Of a stretch of DNA of 10,747 bases, positions 1-7,054 are shown piece after piece. This stretch comes from Actinomycetota bacterium. GTDB lineage: Bacteria; Actinomycetota; Thermoleophilia; Solirubrobacterales; 70-9. Location: assembly GCA_005884985.1 (NCBI GenBank), contig VAYK01000018.1, forward strand, positions 1-10,747. Reading direction: 5' to 3'. The notes beneath the pieces were generated by a model. The model was not told the DNA's origin. It was given only the letters and a program-made list of their open reading frames with translations, and did no database searches. The position numbers and the translations under genes are program-made. Within the stretch, counting starts at the first letter, position 1, and each line of letters begins with the position of its first letter.

Positions 1-177
1 GTACCCCTTCCCACGGGCCCAGGGAGGGCCGACTCTCACCTACTTAGTTTGAGCTAAGTGGCGAGGGCGAACTCATGGTCCGCACGTATTGGTTTTTCCC
101 GGTGTTTAGCGAGGCCTCCGGGAACCTCGGCCTGCAACCATCCGCACGGATCGACCAGATCGAAGCCTGTCGTCCCC
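1..177 (-). ncRNA. ssrA: tmRNA (ssrA), 5' half, cut by the window edge
   Basis: Read on the minus strand, the RNA starts at 177 with GGGGACGACAGGCTTCGAT, a close match to the tmRNA 5' consensus (GGGG acceptor strand, then GG-UUCGA of the tRNA-like domain). A textbook first pseudoknot follows: stem 1 CGAGG (129-125) with CCTCG (114-110), stem 2 CCCGG (122-118) with CCGGG (102-98). An A-rich stretch (97-84) then leads to a GCG resume codon at 83-81. The tag frame reads ADHEFALAT and stops with TAG at 56-54. The stop lies in a hairpin (ACTTAG/CTAAGT), as in known tmRNAs. A second pseudoknot-like element follows (GGCCC/GGGCC, with loop UCCC able to pair with GGGA). The T-arm and CCA end are outside the window. 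The RNA rescues stalled ribosomes together with SmpB, which is encoded at 4834-5313. Identity is secure from structure; the exact 5' end is inferred. Confidence 0.9.
54..83 (-). other. tmRNA tag reading frame, ADHEFALAT plus stop
   Basis: From the GCG resume codon at 83-81 the frame reads GCG GAC CAT GAG TTC GCC CTC GCC ACT TAG, giving the nonapeptide ADHEFALAT. The Ala resume codon lies 14 nt after pseudoknot 1, close to the usual distance. The FALA core matches the YALA/FALA seen in most bacterial tags, but the last residue is Thr where Ala is expected. The resume codon is chosen from position and from the conserved end of the tag, not from experiment. Confidence 0.75.
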
Positions 178-196
178 GTGCTATGTGGTGGTGACG

Positions 197-225
197 ATTC
201 TACCGCTCAGGCTACATTTACTGAA
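197..225 (-). promoter_or_regulatory. Putative ssrA promoter
   Basis: On the minus strand TTCAGT (225-220) and TAGAAT (202-197) are separated by 17 bp, a fair sigma-70/HrdB-type arrangement. Transcription would start near 190, leaving about 13 nt to be trimmed from the tmRNA precursor, as RNase P does in other bacteria. The site lies in the 70-bp gap between ssrA and the divergently oriented M50 protease gene. The -35 box is weak, so this is a candidate only. Confidence 0.4.
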
Positions 226-247
226 GTATTGGAGAATGGAGTCGTAG

Positions 248-1093
248 ATGGCCGAGAGCGCAACCCAGAGCCTGGGCTACGAGCCGATCCACCCCGGCTC
301 GGGCCGTCCCGAGCGACCGGGCCCGCTGAAGCGGATCGGCGGCGCGATCGCCGCCCTGGGTGTTCTGCTTGCCAAGCTCGGGGCGCAGGCAAAGGCCCTG
401 ATCCTGCTGCTGCCGAAGCTGAAGCTGCTGACGACGTTCGGCTCCGCCGTCGTCTCGATCGCCGCCTACGCGCTGATCTGGGGCTTTCCGTTCGCGGCCG
501 GCTTCGTCGCGCTGCTCTTCCTGCACGAGCTCGGGCACGTGATTCAGCTGCGCCGGGAGGGTGTCAAGGCCTCGGCGCCGATGTTCATCCCCTTCCTCGG
601 CGCCGTGATCGCCGCCAAATCGATAGGACGCGACGCCGCCGCTGAGGCCCGAGTCGGACTCGCCGGCCCGGTGCTGGGAACCATCGCATCGCTGGTGCCG
701 CTGGCCCTCTGGCTCGCCACGGGAAGCGACTTCTGGCAGGCCCTCGCCTACATCGGCTTCTTCATCAACCTGCTGAACCTGCTGCCGGTGCTCCCCCTCG
801 ACGGGGGACGCGCGATGGCCGCGCTCAGCCCCTGGATCTGGCTGGTCGGCCTTGCCGCGCTGGCCGTGCTCGCCTTCTTCTTCCCGAACCCGATCCTGTT
901 CCTGGTGCTCCTGTTCGGCGGCATGGAGAGCTGGCGGCGCTGGAAACTCCGGAACACGCCCGAGGGCCGCGCGTACCACGCGATCCCGGCCCGCACGCGG
1001 GCGCTCGTTGCCGCCACCTATCTGGGGCTGGCGGCGCTGCTCGCCGTGGGCGTGGCGGAGACGTTCCTGTCACGGGGAATCCCGAGCGGGTAG
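248..1093 (+). CDS. M50 family membrane zinc metalloprotease (site-2-protease type)
   Basis: This 281-residue multi-pass protein has both hallmarks of intramembrane metalloproteases. HELGH at residues 93-97 sits at the end of a hydrophobic helix and supplies two zinc-binding His and the catalytic Glu. LPLDGGR, with Asp185 as third zinc ligand, lies near residues 182-188 after another hydrophobic segment (GFFINLLNLLPVLPLDGG). Further hydrophobic stretches lie near residues 135-155, 195-225 and 250-270. The first 65 residues are polar to amphipathic and probably cytoplasmic. There is no PDZ domain, so it resembles the compact SpoIVFB/COG1994 group and not RseP. A good ribosome binding site (GGAG, 238-241) lies 6 nt before the ATG. 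It is divergent from ssrA. Members cleave transmembrane anchors such as anti-sigma factors; the substrate here is unknown. Confidence 0.9.
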   Translation: MAESATQSLGYEPIHPGSGRPERPGPLKRIGGAIAALGVLLAKLGAQAKALILLLPKLKLLTTFGSAVVSIAAYALIWGFPFAAGFVALLFLHELGHVIQLRREGVKASAPMFIPFLGAVIAAKSIGRDAAAEARVGLAGPVLGTIASLVPLALWLATGSDFWQALAYIGFFINLLNLLPVLPLDGGRAMAALSPWIWLVGLAALAVLAFFFPNPILFLVLLFGGMESWRRWKLRNTPEGRAYHAIPARTRALVAATYLGLAALLAVGVAETFLSRGIPSG

Positions 1094-1249
1094 CTCCCTT
1101 CGGCGAGCGGAGCGGTGGCCCGATCGCCCTCGAGACGCTTCAGGCTGCGTACCGAGACGAGGGCTGCGTGCTCGAGCCGTGCGTTCCAGCCAAGGTGACG
1201 GCGCGTCTAGGAGACTCCCGGCCCGGACATCGGTCACCCTTTGGTCCCG

Positions 1250-1668
1250 GTGAAGCGCCTCTTCCTCCTGCGGCACGCCGGCGGGAGCGGATCGCGCCGT
1301 CCCTCGTGCTGTGCTCGTCGGCGAGGCGAACCCGCGAGACGTTGGAACGGGTAGTGCCCGCGCTGGACGCGGCCAACGTGAGCATCGAGGACCGGCTGTA
1401 TGGAGCGTCGAGCGAGGGTCTCCTGCAACGGCTGCGAGAGGTTCCGGCAGATGTGGAGTCGGTGATGCTGGTGGGTCACCAGCCGGCGATCCAAGAGCTC
1501 GCCCTCGACCTCGCCGGTGATGGTGCCGAGCTCGCGCGGGTGAGGGCGAAGTTCCCCACGACTGCTTTGGCGACCCTACTGTTCGCCGGAGACTGGAGCG
1601 AGCTGGGGCCGGGAAGCGCCGAGCTGGTGGCCTACGTGAAGCCGAAGGAGCTGGCCATTGAGCGGTAA
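1250..1668 (+). pseudogene. SixA-type phosphohistidine phosphatase, internally deleted and frameshifted
   Basis: Two pieces of a histidine phosphatase lie in different frames. From GTG 1250 the sequence reads VKRLFLLRHA, the family's opening strand and catalytic RHG/RHA motif; that frame then loses similarity and stops near 1349. From about 1288 another frame reads RERIAPSLVLCSSARRTRE, then VMLVGHQPAIQELAL (second catalytic His) and a typical SixA C-terminus (FPTTALATLLFAGDW) to TAA 1666-1668. In SixA proteins roughly 35-40 residues separate RHG from the LVLCSxARR strand; here only a few codons remain. The lost segment is therefore about 30 residues, with a length not divisible by three. The second frame is open back to GTG 1168 and could give a 166-residue product, but without the catalytic RHG. 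The oxidoreductase gene follows 21 bp downstream. Family identity is firm; whether the lesion is biological or an assembly fault is open. Confidence 0.8.
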
Positions 1669-1676
1669 CCCAACAC

Positions 1677-1683
1677 GGAGGAG
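1677..1683 (+). promoter_or_regulatory. Strong Shine-Dalgarno of the oxidoreductase gene
   Basis: GGAGGAG lies 6 nt before ATG 1690. It fixes the start of the downstream gene and is the strongest ribosome binding site in the window. Confidence 0.75.
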
Positions 1684-1689
1684 AATCCA

Positions 1690-3057
1690 ATGAGCGCACG
1701 CGAATTCGACGTCGTGGTCATCGGCGCGGGGCCCCCTGGGGAGGTCTGCGCCGGTCGAATCGCCGAGGGCGGGCTCGATGTGGCGATCGTCGAGGACCAC
1801 CTCGTCGGCGGTGAGTGCTCCTACTACGCGTGCATGCCCTCAAAGGCACTGCTGCGTCCCGCCGAGGCGCTCGCCGAGGTGCGACGCGTCCCCGGCGCCG
1901 CTGAAGCGGTCACGGGGAGACTCGATCCCGAAGCAGCGCTCGCTCGGCGGGACGAGGTGATCCACGACCTCGACGACTCCGTGCAGCTTCCCTGGCTCGA
2001 GGAGCGGGGCATAGAGCTCTTCCGCGGGCGCGGGGTCCTCGAAGGCGAGCGGCACGTGAAGGTCGGCGACGACACGCTCGCGGCTCGCACCGCCATCGTC
2101 ATCGCCACCGGATCGGGGGCGGCGATTCCCCCGATCGACGGGCTTGCCGACGCGAAGCCGTGGGACAACCGCGACGCGACGACGTCCAAGCGAGTCCCGG
2201 GCAGCCTCGTAGTGCTCGGCGGCGGCCCAGTCGGCGTCGAGATGGCCCAGGCTTGGCGAAGCCTCGGCTCGCAGGTGGCGCTGGTCGAGGCGATGGACCG
2301 CCTGCTTCCGAACGAGGAGCCGTTCGCGAGCCAGCAGGTGACCGACGCGCTGGGGGAGGCCGGCGTGGATGTCCACAGCGGAGCCAAGGCGATGGCGGTA
2401 AGGGGGGGCGACGGCGAGGTCACGGTCAAACTGGAGGGTGGGGCGAGCCTCGCCGGTGAGGAGCTCCTGGTGGCCATCGGCCGTAAGGCTCGCACCGACG
2501 GGATCGGCCTGGAGACCGTCGGGGTCGAGGTCGAACGCTGGCTCGAGGTGGACGATCAGCTCCGGGTCGGTGGCTCCGTCTGGCTGTACGCGATCGGGGA
2601 CGTGAACGGCCGGGCGCTGCTCACTCACATGGGCAAGTACCAGGGTCGGATCGCGGCCGACAACATCCTGGGGAAGGAGGCCACCGCGACGGCCGACAAG
2701 CAAGGCTCTCCACGAGTCACCTTCACCGACCCTGAGGTCGCGGCGGTCGGCTACACGCTGGCCGGCGCTCGGGAGGCCGGGATCGAGGCCCGCGCCGTCG
2801 ATGTCCCGACCTCGAGCACCGCCGGGGCGAGCTTTCACGGGCGCGACATGCCCGGGACAACCAGGATCGTGGTCGACGAGGAGCGGCGGGTGCTCGTCGG
2901 CGCGACCTTCGTCGGCCCCGAGACGGCGGATTTCCTGCACGCTGCGACGATCGCGGTCGCCGCCGAGGTGCCGCTTGAGCGCCTCTGGCACGCGGTGCCC
3001 GCGTTCCCAACCCGAAGCGAGGTCTGGCTCAAGTTGATGGAGAGCTACGGGCTGTGA
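1690..3057 (+). CDS. FAD-dependent pyridine-nucleotide disulfide oxidoreductase (lipoamide dehydrogenase/mercuric reductase family)
   Basis: This is a full-length class I flavoprotein of 455 residues. The FAD dinucleotide fold opens with GAGPPGE (residues 12-18). The redox-active pair is Cys43/Cys48 in GGECSYYACMPSK. The NAD(P) fold starts at GGGPVGVE (177-184), the second FAD motif is AIGDVNG (Asp304), and a dimerisation domain ends the protein. The C-terminus reads HAVPAFPTRSE (434-444). Lipoamide dehydrogenase and glutathione reductase have a His five residues before this Glu as proton-relay base; here that position is Phe439. The enzyme is therefore likely an NAD(P)H:disulfide or quinone-type oxidoreductase of the CSYxAC subgroup and not the E3 subunit of 2-oxoacid dehydrogenases, and no E1/E2 genes are nearby. 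It follows the sixA remnant by 21 bp with its own strong ribosome binding site, and ends 7 bp from the stop of the convergent coiled-coil gene. Confidence 0.88.
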   Translation: MSAREFDVVVIGAGPPGEVCAGRIAEGGLDVAIVEDHLVGGECSYYACMPSKALLRPAEALAEVRRVPGAAEAVTGRLDPEAALARRDEVIHDLDDSVQLPWLEERGIELFRGRGVLEGERHVKVGDDTLAARTAIVIATGSGAAIPPIDGLADAKPWDNRDATTSKRVPGSLVVLGGGPVGVEMAQAWRSLGSQVALVEAMDRLLPNEEPFASQQVTDALGEAGVDVHSGAKAMAVRGGDGEVTVKLEGGASLAGEELLVAIGRKARTDGIGLETVGVEVERWLEVDDQLRVGGSVWLYAIGDVNGRALLTHMGKYQGRIAADNILGKEATATADKQGSPRVTFTDPEVAAVGYTLAGAREAGIEARAVDVPTSSTAGASFHGRDMPGTTRIVVDEERRVLVGATFVGPETADFLHAATIAVAAEVPLERLWHAVPAFPTRSEVWLKLMESYGL

Positions 3058-3064
3058 GGGGCGG

Positions 3065-4777
3065 TCAGATCGTGAGCTTTCGCTTCAGCTCGGTGAGAAC
3101 GGCCTGTGGGAAGCCGACGATGCTGTCCAGCTCGTCGAGCGACTTGAAACCGCCCGCCTGCTCGCGGTGGGCGAGCACTCGGCCCGTTTGCGTGACCGAT
3201 AGCTCCAGGCCGCGCAGCTCGTCGTAGGTCGCCTGGTTGAGGTTGATTTTGCCCTCGGCGGCTGAGGATGGGGTGGCGACATCGGCGTGGGGTCCGCCTG
3301 GCCCGGGCTCCGCGGCTGGCTGAGCCGACTCCGCGACCGGCTCCTCGGGCTCCTCCGGCTCAGCGACCGGTTGCTCCTGCGGCTTCGGCTCCTTCGCCTC
3401 GACAACCGGCTCCTCGGGCTCACCCTCGGCGATCCTGTTGACCGTCTCGCGCGCCTGCTGCTCGGCCTCCGAGGCACGCTGCTCGGCCTGCGCGATCCGA
3501 TCGAGCATCTCCCGCAGGCGCCGCTCGCGCTCGATCTCCTCGGTCTTAAGCTGCGCGAGCCGCTCGGCCCGCGCCGCTCGGGCCTCGGCCTCGCTGGCGC
3601 GCGCCTCGACCTCCTCGAGTCGCTTGGCGGCGCGTTCGAGCGCGTCCCCTGTGCGCTGCTGTGTGTCCACAAGTCGTGACTCGGCCTGCTCGAGCTCACG
3701 GGCCAGCTCCTCCTCCTGGCCGCGGCCACTGGCGAGCTGGTCCTCGGCCGCGCGAAGCCCTCGGCCGCCTTGCGGATGCGCTCCTCCTCTTCCGCCCCCG
3801 CCCGCTCAATACGTTCCTCCGCCTCCCGCTGCCTTCCCTCAGCCTCGCGGATCCGCCGCTCCGCCTCAGCCTGGATTCGCTCCTCCTCGCTCGCCGCCGC
3901 ACTCTCGGCGCGTCTCTGCTCAACCTCCTCCAGACGAGCCTGCGCCGCGCGCTCGGCCGCATCGCGGATCACGCGCTCCTCGTCGGCTCGCTGGACGCCG
4001 GCTCCCGGGCTCGGCGCGGGCTCCTCCGGCTGCTGCGGAACGACCTCCCGCGGCTTCCACTCGCTGGCCGTCGGTTGGCTGACCGGCGGCTCAGTCGCCG
4101 CTGGTTCAGCGGCCGTCTGTTCGGCGGCCGGGGGTTCGGCGGCCGTCTTGTGGCCCTCGCCCTTGCGAGCCTCACGTTTCGCGCGGCGCTCCTCCCCTTG
4201 GGCGCGCCGGTGCTCCTCGCGGGCAGTGCGCCGCTCCTCGAGCACCTTCTTGCGCTCCTGCTTGGCGCGCTGGCTCTCCGCGGCGCGGGCGACGCGCCGC
4301 TCCTGTCGCTGGCGCCGACGCCGCGCCGAGGACGACTCCGTGTCGGGCTCCGGCTTGGATGGCGTCTCGGCAGGCTTCTCGGCCGGGGCCTTGGCCTCCG
4401 GCTTGGCTGGCGTCTCGGCCGGCTCGCGCGTTGGTGCGGCGGCCTGCGTCCACGCCGTGGCGGCTGGCGCCTGGCGCGTGCGACCGCCCTCCCGCTTCGC
4501 CCGACGCTCGGCCTCCTGGGCCTCGCGCTGCTCCTCCTTCAGCTTCCGGCGCTCGCGCTTCGCCAGCTTGTTGAGGCGCTTCCTCTCCTCGTCGCGGCGC
4601 CGGCGCTCGTCCCGCTCGCGCTTGCGGCGCTCGCGCCGACTCTCGGGCTTGGCCGTCAGACGCCGGCCGCTCCTGCTCCGAAGCCTGCTTCTTCTCGTTG
4701 TCGCGCTTCTTGCGACTGAGCCTGAATGAGCGCACGTCGTAATCGTCGCACGCGAACCGGGCTGCGGGATGCACCAC
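3065..4777 (-). pseudogene. Coiled-coil protein with C-terminal ComEA-type helix-hairpin-helix domain, two frameshifts
   Basis: Joined across frames this is about 570 residues. From GTG 4777 the first frame gives FRLSRKKRDNEKKQASEQER. Near 4660 the coding frame moves to one that runs LTAKPESRRERRKRER and through about 300 residues of Arg/Glu/Ala/Lys/Gln-rich helix with Pro/Ala/Glu-rich linkers (about 4480-4340 and 4150-3985). Near 3758 (GAG GG/CTT) it returns to the first frame (LRAAEDQLASGRGQEEELAR), through more coiled coil, a Pro/Glu linker (3430-3250) and a helix-hairpin-helix domain (3247-3068, INLNQATYDELRGLELS... FKSLDELDSIVGF). The shifts cancel, but frame one is closed by a stop at about 4172, so no single frame spans the gene. 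Codon bias supports these frame choices; GTG 4735 is an alternative start. The HHH domain suggests nucleic-acid binding. It begins 56 bp after smpB and is probably co-transcribed. I do not recognise the whole protein. Confidence 0.65.
3068..3247 (-). other. ComEA-type helix-hairpin-helix domain
   Basis: The last 60 residues match the double HhH fold: INLNQATYDELRGL, a hydrophobic VLAHRE helix, GGFKSLDEL and IVGFPQAVLTELKRKL. This fold binds DNA or RNA non-specifically in ComEA, competence proteins and many actinobacterial hypothetical proteins. It is the only recognisable globular domain of the protein and is intact in its frame. Confidence 0.8.
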
Positions 4778-4833
4778 CGGCCGCGTGAAGGCCGTCGTTC
4801 AGGCACGCGCACCCACGCTCGTGCCCAGAGCAC

Positions 4834-5313
4834 TCAGCGAAGACGACGGCGGTGCTCGCGCTCCACCTCCCTCTGGACATCACGGTCGCGGATCTGGCGC
4901 CGGCGGTCACGATGCTCCTTTCCGCGAGCCAGGGCCAGCTCCACCTTCGCCCATGGCCCCTTGAAGTAGATCCTGGTCGGGATCAGAGTCAGGCCGCGCC
5001 GCTGGCTGCGACCGACCAGACGCTCGATCTCGTGACGGTGAAGGAGCAGCTTGCGGGGCCGCTCGGGATCGTGATTGGCGGTGCTCGCCGGGGCGTAGGG
5101 CGGGATGTGGGCGTTGCGCAGCCACACCTCGCCGCGCTCGATTACGGCATAGGCGTCGCCGAGCTGCGCCTTGCCCTCGCGCAACGCCTTGACCTCGGTG
5201 CCGAGCAGCTCGATCCCGCACTCGAACCGGTCGAGCAGCTCGAACTTCTGTCGGGCGCGGCGGTTGGTGGCGACATCGCCGGAAGCCGGCTTGCGGGCAT
5301 CCCGCTTAGCCAT
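4834..5313 (-). CDS. smpB: SmpB, tmRNA-binding protein
   Basis: SmpB binds the tRNA-like domain of tmRNA and delivers it to stalled ribosomes, where its basic tail fills the empty mRNA channel. The 159-residue product has the family's features in order: ATNRRARQKFELLDRFECGI (residues 15-34), the GTEVKALREGKAQL motif (38-51), the NHDPERPRKLLLHRHEI loop (80-96), and GLTLIPTRIYFKGPWAKVELALARGK followed by the charged tail DRRRQIRDRDVQRE. ATG 5313 is chosen because MAKRDARK is the usual SmpB beginning. The frame is open further upstream, but only with unrelated sequence. The ATG overlaps the last 8 bases of the upstream exonuclease gene (ATGGCTAA), which implies translational coupling. Its RNA partner ssrA lies about 4.7 kb away on the same strand. 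Length is typical. Confidence 0.97.
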   Translation of the reverse strand: MAKRDARKPASGDVATNRRARQKFELLDRFECGIELLGTEVKALREGKAQLGDAYAVIERGEVWLRNAHIPPYAPASTANHDPERPRKLLLHRHEIERLVGRSQRRGLTLIPTRIYFKGPWAKVELALARGKEHRDRRRQIRDRDVQREVEREHRRRLR

Positions 5314-7054
5314 CGTCGCCCCCATCGGCCGGCACCAGGTCCACACGTCCGCGCGGAGCGTCCACCGAGTCGACCCGCACGGTGATCGGATCGCCGAGTC
5401 GCAGGGCGCGGCCGCTGCGCCGCCCCACGAGGGCGGTCTCGGTTTGGTTGAGATCGAATCGGTCGTCGCGCAACAGCCGCACGGGCAGCAGTCCCTCATA
5501 CACGTCCCCGAGCTCGCCCCCGAAGCGCACGAACGCTCCCGCGCCGATCACGCCGGAGATCTCGCCCTCGAAGCTGCGCCTCCAGCCCGACTCGAACAGC
5601 TCACGCCCGAGCAGGAAGGACCCGCAGACGCGATCGGCGTCGCGCTCGATCGCCGCAGCCTCGCGCTCACGCTCGGAGCCGCGCCAGCCGGCATCTCTCA
5701 CCGCCCGGGGGTCGGGCTCGTCCTCTCCCGCCCCGATCGCGGACAGGAGCGCGCGGTGGACGACGAGGTCCGGGTAGCGGCGGATCGGCGAGGTGAAGTG
5801 GGCGTAGGCAGAGCTGCCCAGCCCGGCGTGGCCGAGGTTGCGCTCTGAGTAATAGGCCTGCTTCAAGGAACGGAGCACGAGCGATGTATACGCGTCCCGG
5901 CCGTGGCCGCGCCACGCCGTCTCGCGCGCCACGACGCGACTGATCTCACCAACCAGCTCGCCCGCCTCGCTCGGGGACAGCCGCTCGGGTAGTGGCGGAG
6001 TCGGCACGTCGAGGGCCGTGAGCTGCTCGACCAGGAAGGCGATCCGCTGCGGCTCGGGCTGCTCGTGGACCCGATACAGGGTGGGGATGCGACGCTTCTC
6101 GAGCAGCTGGGCGACGCGCTCGTTGGTGAGGATCATCAGGTGCTCGATCAGCTTGTGGGCCTCCGTCTGGGGGACCGAGTGGGCGCCGGTCACGGCGCCA
6201 TCGGCGTCGAAGCTGAAGTCGGGCTCGAACGACTCGATCTCCAGCGATCCCACCCGCCGCCGAGCGGCGAGCGCCGCAGCCGCGCGTCGGGCGAGGCCGA
6301 GCGGCTCGGCGACCTCGGGCGGCGGCTGGGCGCGGCCGTCGAAGAACGCGTCCAGCTGCTCGTAGTCGAGGCGGGCGTCCGAGCGGATGCGGCTTCTGCA
6401 GAAGCTCGTCGACCGAGGCTCGCCGTCCAGGCTGAGCACGATCTCGGCGCTCACCGCGAGCCGGTCCACCCCCGGGGCCAGGCTGCAGGCGGCGTCGCTG
6501 AGCGCGGCGGGAAGCATCGGCTCGACCGCCCCGGGCACGTAAGTGCTGGTGCCCCGGCGAAGCGCCTCGGAGTCGAGCCCACCGCCGGGCCGCACATGGG
6601 CGGCGACGTCGGCGATGTGGATCCAGAGCCGCACGCCGTCTCCTTCCGTCTCGGCCGAGACGGCGTCGTCGAAGTCCCGCGCCGTCGCCGGGTCGACGGT
6701 GAACGTGGCGAGGTGAGCGAGGTCGCGGCGCGCGAGCGGACCCTCGCGCGCCGCCACGGCGGCATCGCGAGCCTCCGACTCGAGCGTGGCGGCGAAGCCG
6801 CGCTCCATCCCGCGATCCCAAAGCAGCGCGGCGACCACGTCGCGCGGGCGCTCGGCCGAACCGAGGGCGCGCAGGGCGCGGGCGCCGCCAGGTCCGAAGT
6901 CGACCAGCGCAATGTCACCGGGGTCGAGGTCGATCGAGTCCCGTGTCAGGGCGAGCTGCGGCCCGCGCTCGAACAGCGGCTCGGCGATCGTGAAGCGACC
7001 GCGCCGCTCCACTGTCGCGACCCGCCGGCCGAGCGCCCCCCGGCGACGGCTCAC
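5306..7054 (-). CDS. rnr: RNase R/RNase II family 3'-5' exoribonuclease
   Basis: The 582-residue product carries a complete RNB catalytic domain. TVDPATARDFDDAVS (residues 119-133) supplies the four metal-binding Asp (121, 127, 129, 130), and WIHIADVAAHV, TYVPGAVEPMLP and TSPIRRYPDLVVHRALL follow at the usual places. An S1 RNA-binding domain occupies residues 495-576. The N-terminus is short: only about 110 residues precede the catalytic motif, with RGRFTIAEPLFERG resembling a single cold-shock-like segment. The helix-turn-helix and first cold-shock domain of the 750-810-residue E. coli-type RNase R are absent, as in many actinobacterial homologues. It starts with GTG overlapping the TGA of the protease gene by four bases (GTGA) and overlaps smpB at its end. 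RNase R degrades mRNAs released by trans-translation, which fits its place before smpB. Confidence 0.93.
   Translation of the reverse strand: MSRRRGALGRRVATVERRGRFTIAEPLFERGPQLALTRDSIDLDPGDIALVDFGPGGARALRALGSAERPRDVVAALLWDRGMERGFAATLESEARDAAVAAREGPLARRDLAHLATFTVDPATARDFDDAVSAETEGDGVRLWIHIADVAAHVRPGGGLDSEALRRGTSTYVPGAVEPMLPAALSDAACSLAPGVDRLAVSAEIVLSLDGEPRSTSFCRSRIRSDARLDYEQLDAFFDGRAQPPPEVAEPLGLARRAAAALAARRRVGSLEIESFEPDFSFDADGAVTGAHSVPQTEAHKLIEHLMILTNERVAQLLEKRRIPTLYRVHEQPEPQRIAFLVEQLTALDVPTPPLPERLSPSEAGELVGEISRVVARETAWRGHGRDAYTSLVLRSLKQAYYSERNLGHAGLGSSAYAHFTSPIRRYPDLVVHRALLSAIGAGEDEPDPRAVRDAGWRGSEREREAAAIERDADRVCGSFLLGRELFESGWRRSFEGEISGVIGAGAFVRFGGELGDVYEGLLPVRLLRDDRFDLNQTETALVGRRSGRALRLGDPITVRVDSVDAPRGRVDLVPADGGDDG

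Noticed and set aside
1840..2991. Long open frame on the minus strand opposite the oxidoreductase gene
   Set aside because: It mirrors the codon pattern of a clearly identified gene in GC-rich DNA and shows no family features of its own.
3058..3064. Terminator between the convergent oxidoreductase and coiled-coil genes
   Set aside because: Only 7 bp separate the stop codons and no hairpin with a T-tract is visible on either side.
4085..4140. Repeated GGCGGCC-rich units as a possible tandem repeat or CRISPR
   Set aside because: They encode an imperfect Ala/Glu/Pro linker in the coiled-coil gene; there are no regular spacers or identical repeats.
3661..4729. Leu/Arg-rich open frames on the plus strand opposite the coiled-coil gene
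   Set aside because: Glu/Arg/Ala codons of a charged helix read as Leu/Arg/Ser on the opposite strand; this is a compositional artefact.
4668..4833. Starting the coiled-coil protein at GTG 4833 directly after the smpB stop
   Set aside because: Codon use in that frame before about 4660 is unlike the neighbours (AGA and low-GC third positions), while the other frame gives a sensible charged sequence with strong GC3.
5314..5499. Longer smpB from an upstream start
   Set aside because: The extra residues are Cys/Trp/Pro-rich shadow of the exonuclease C-terminus, and SmpB proteins begin at the MAKR-like sequence.
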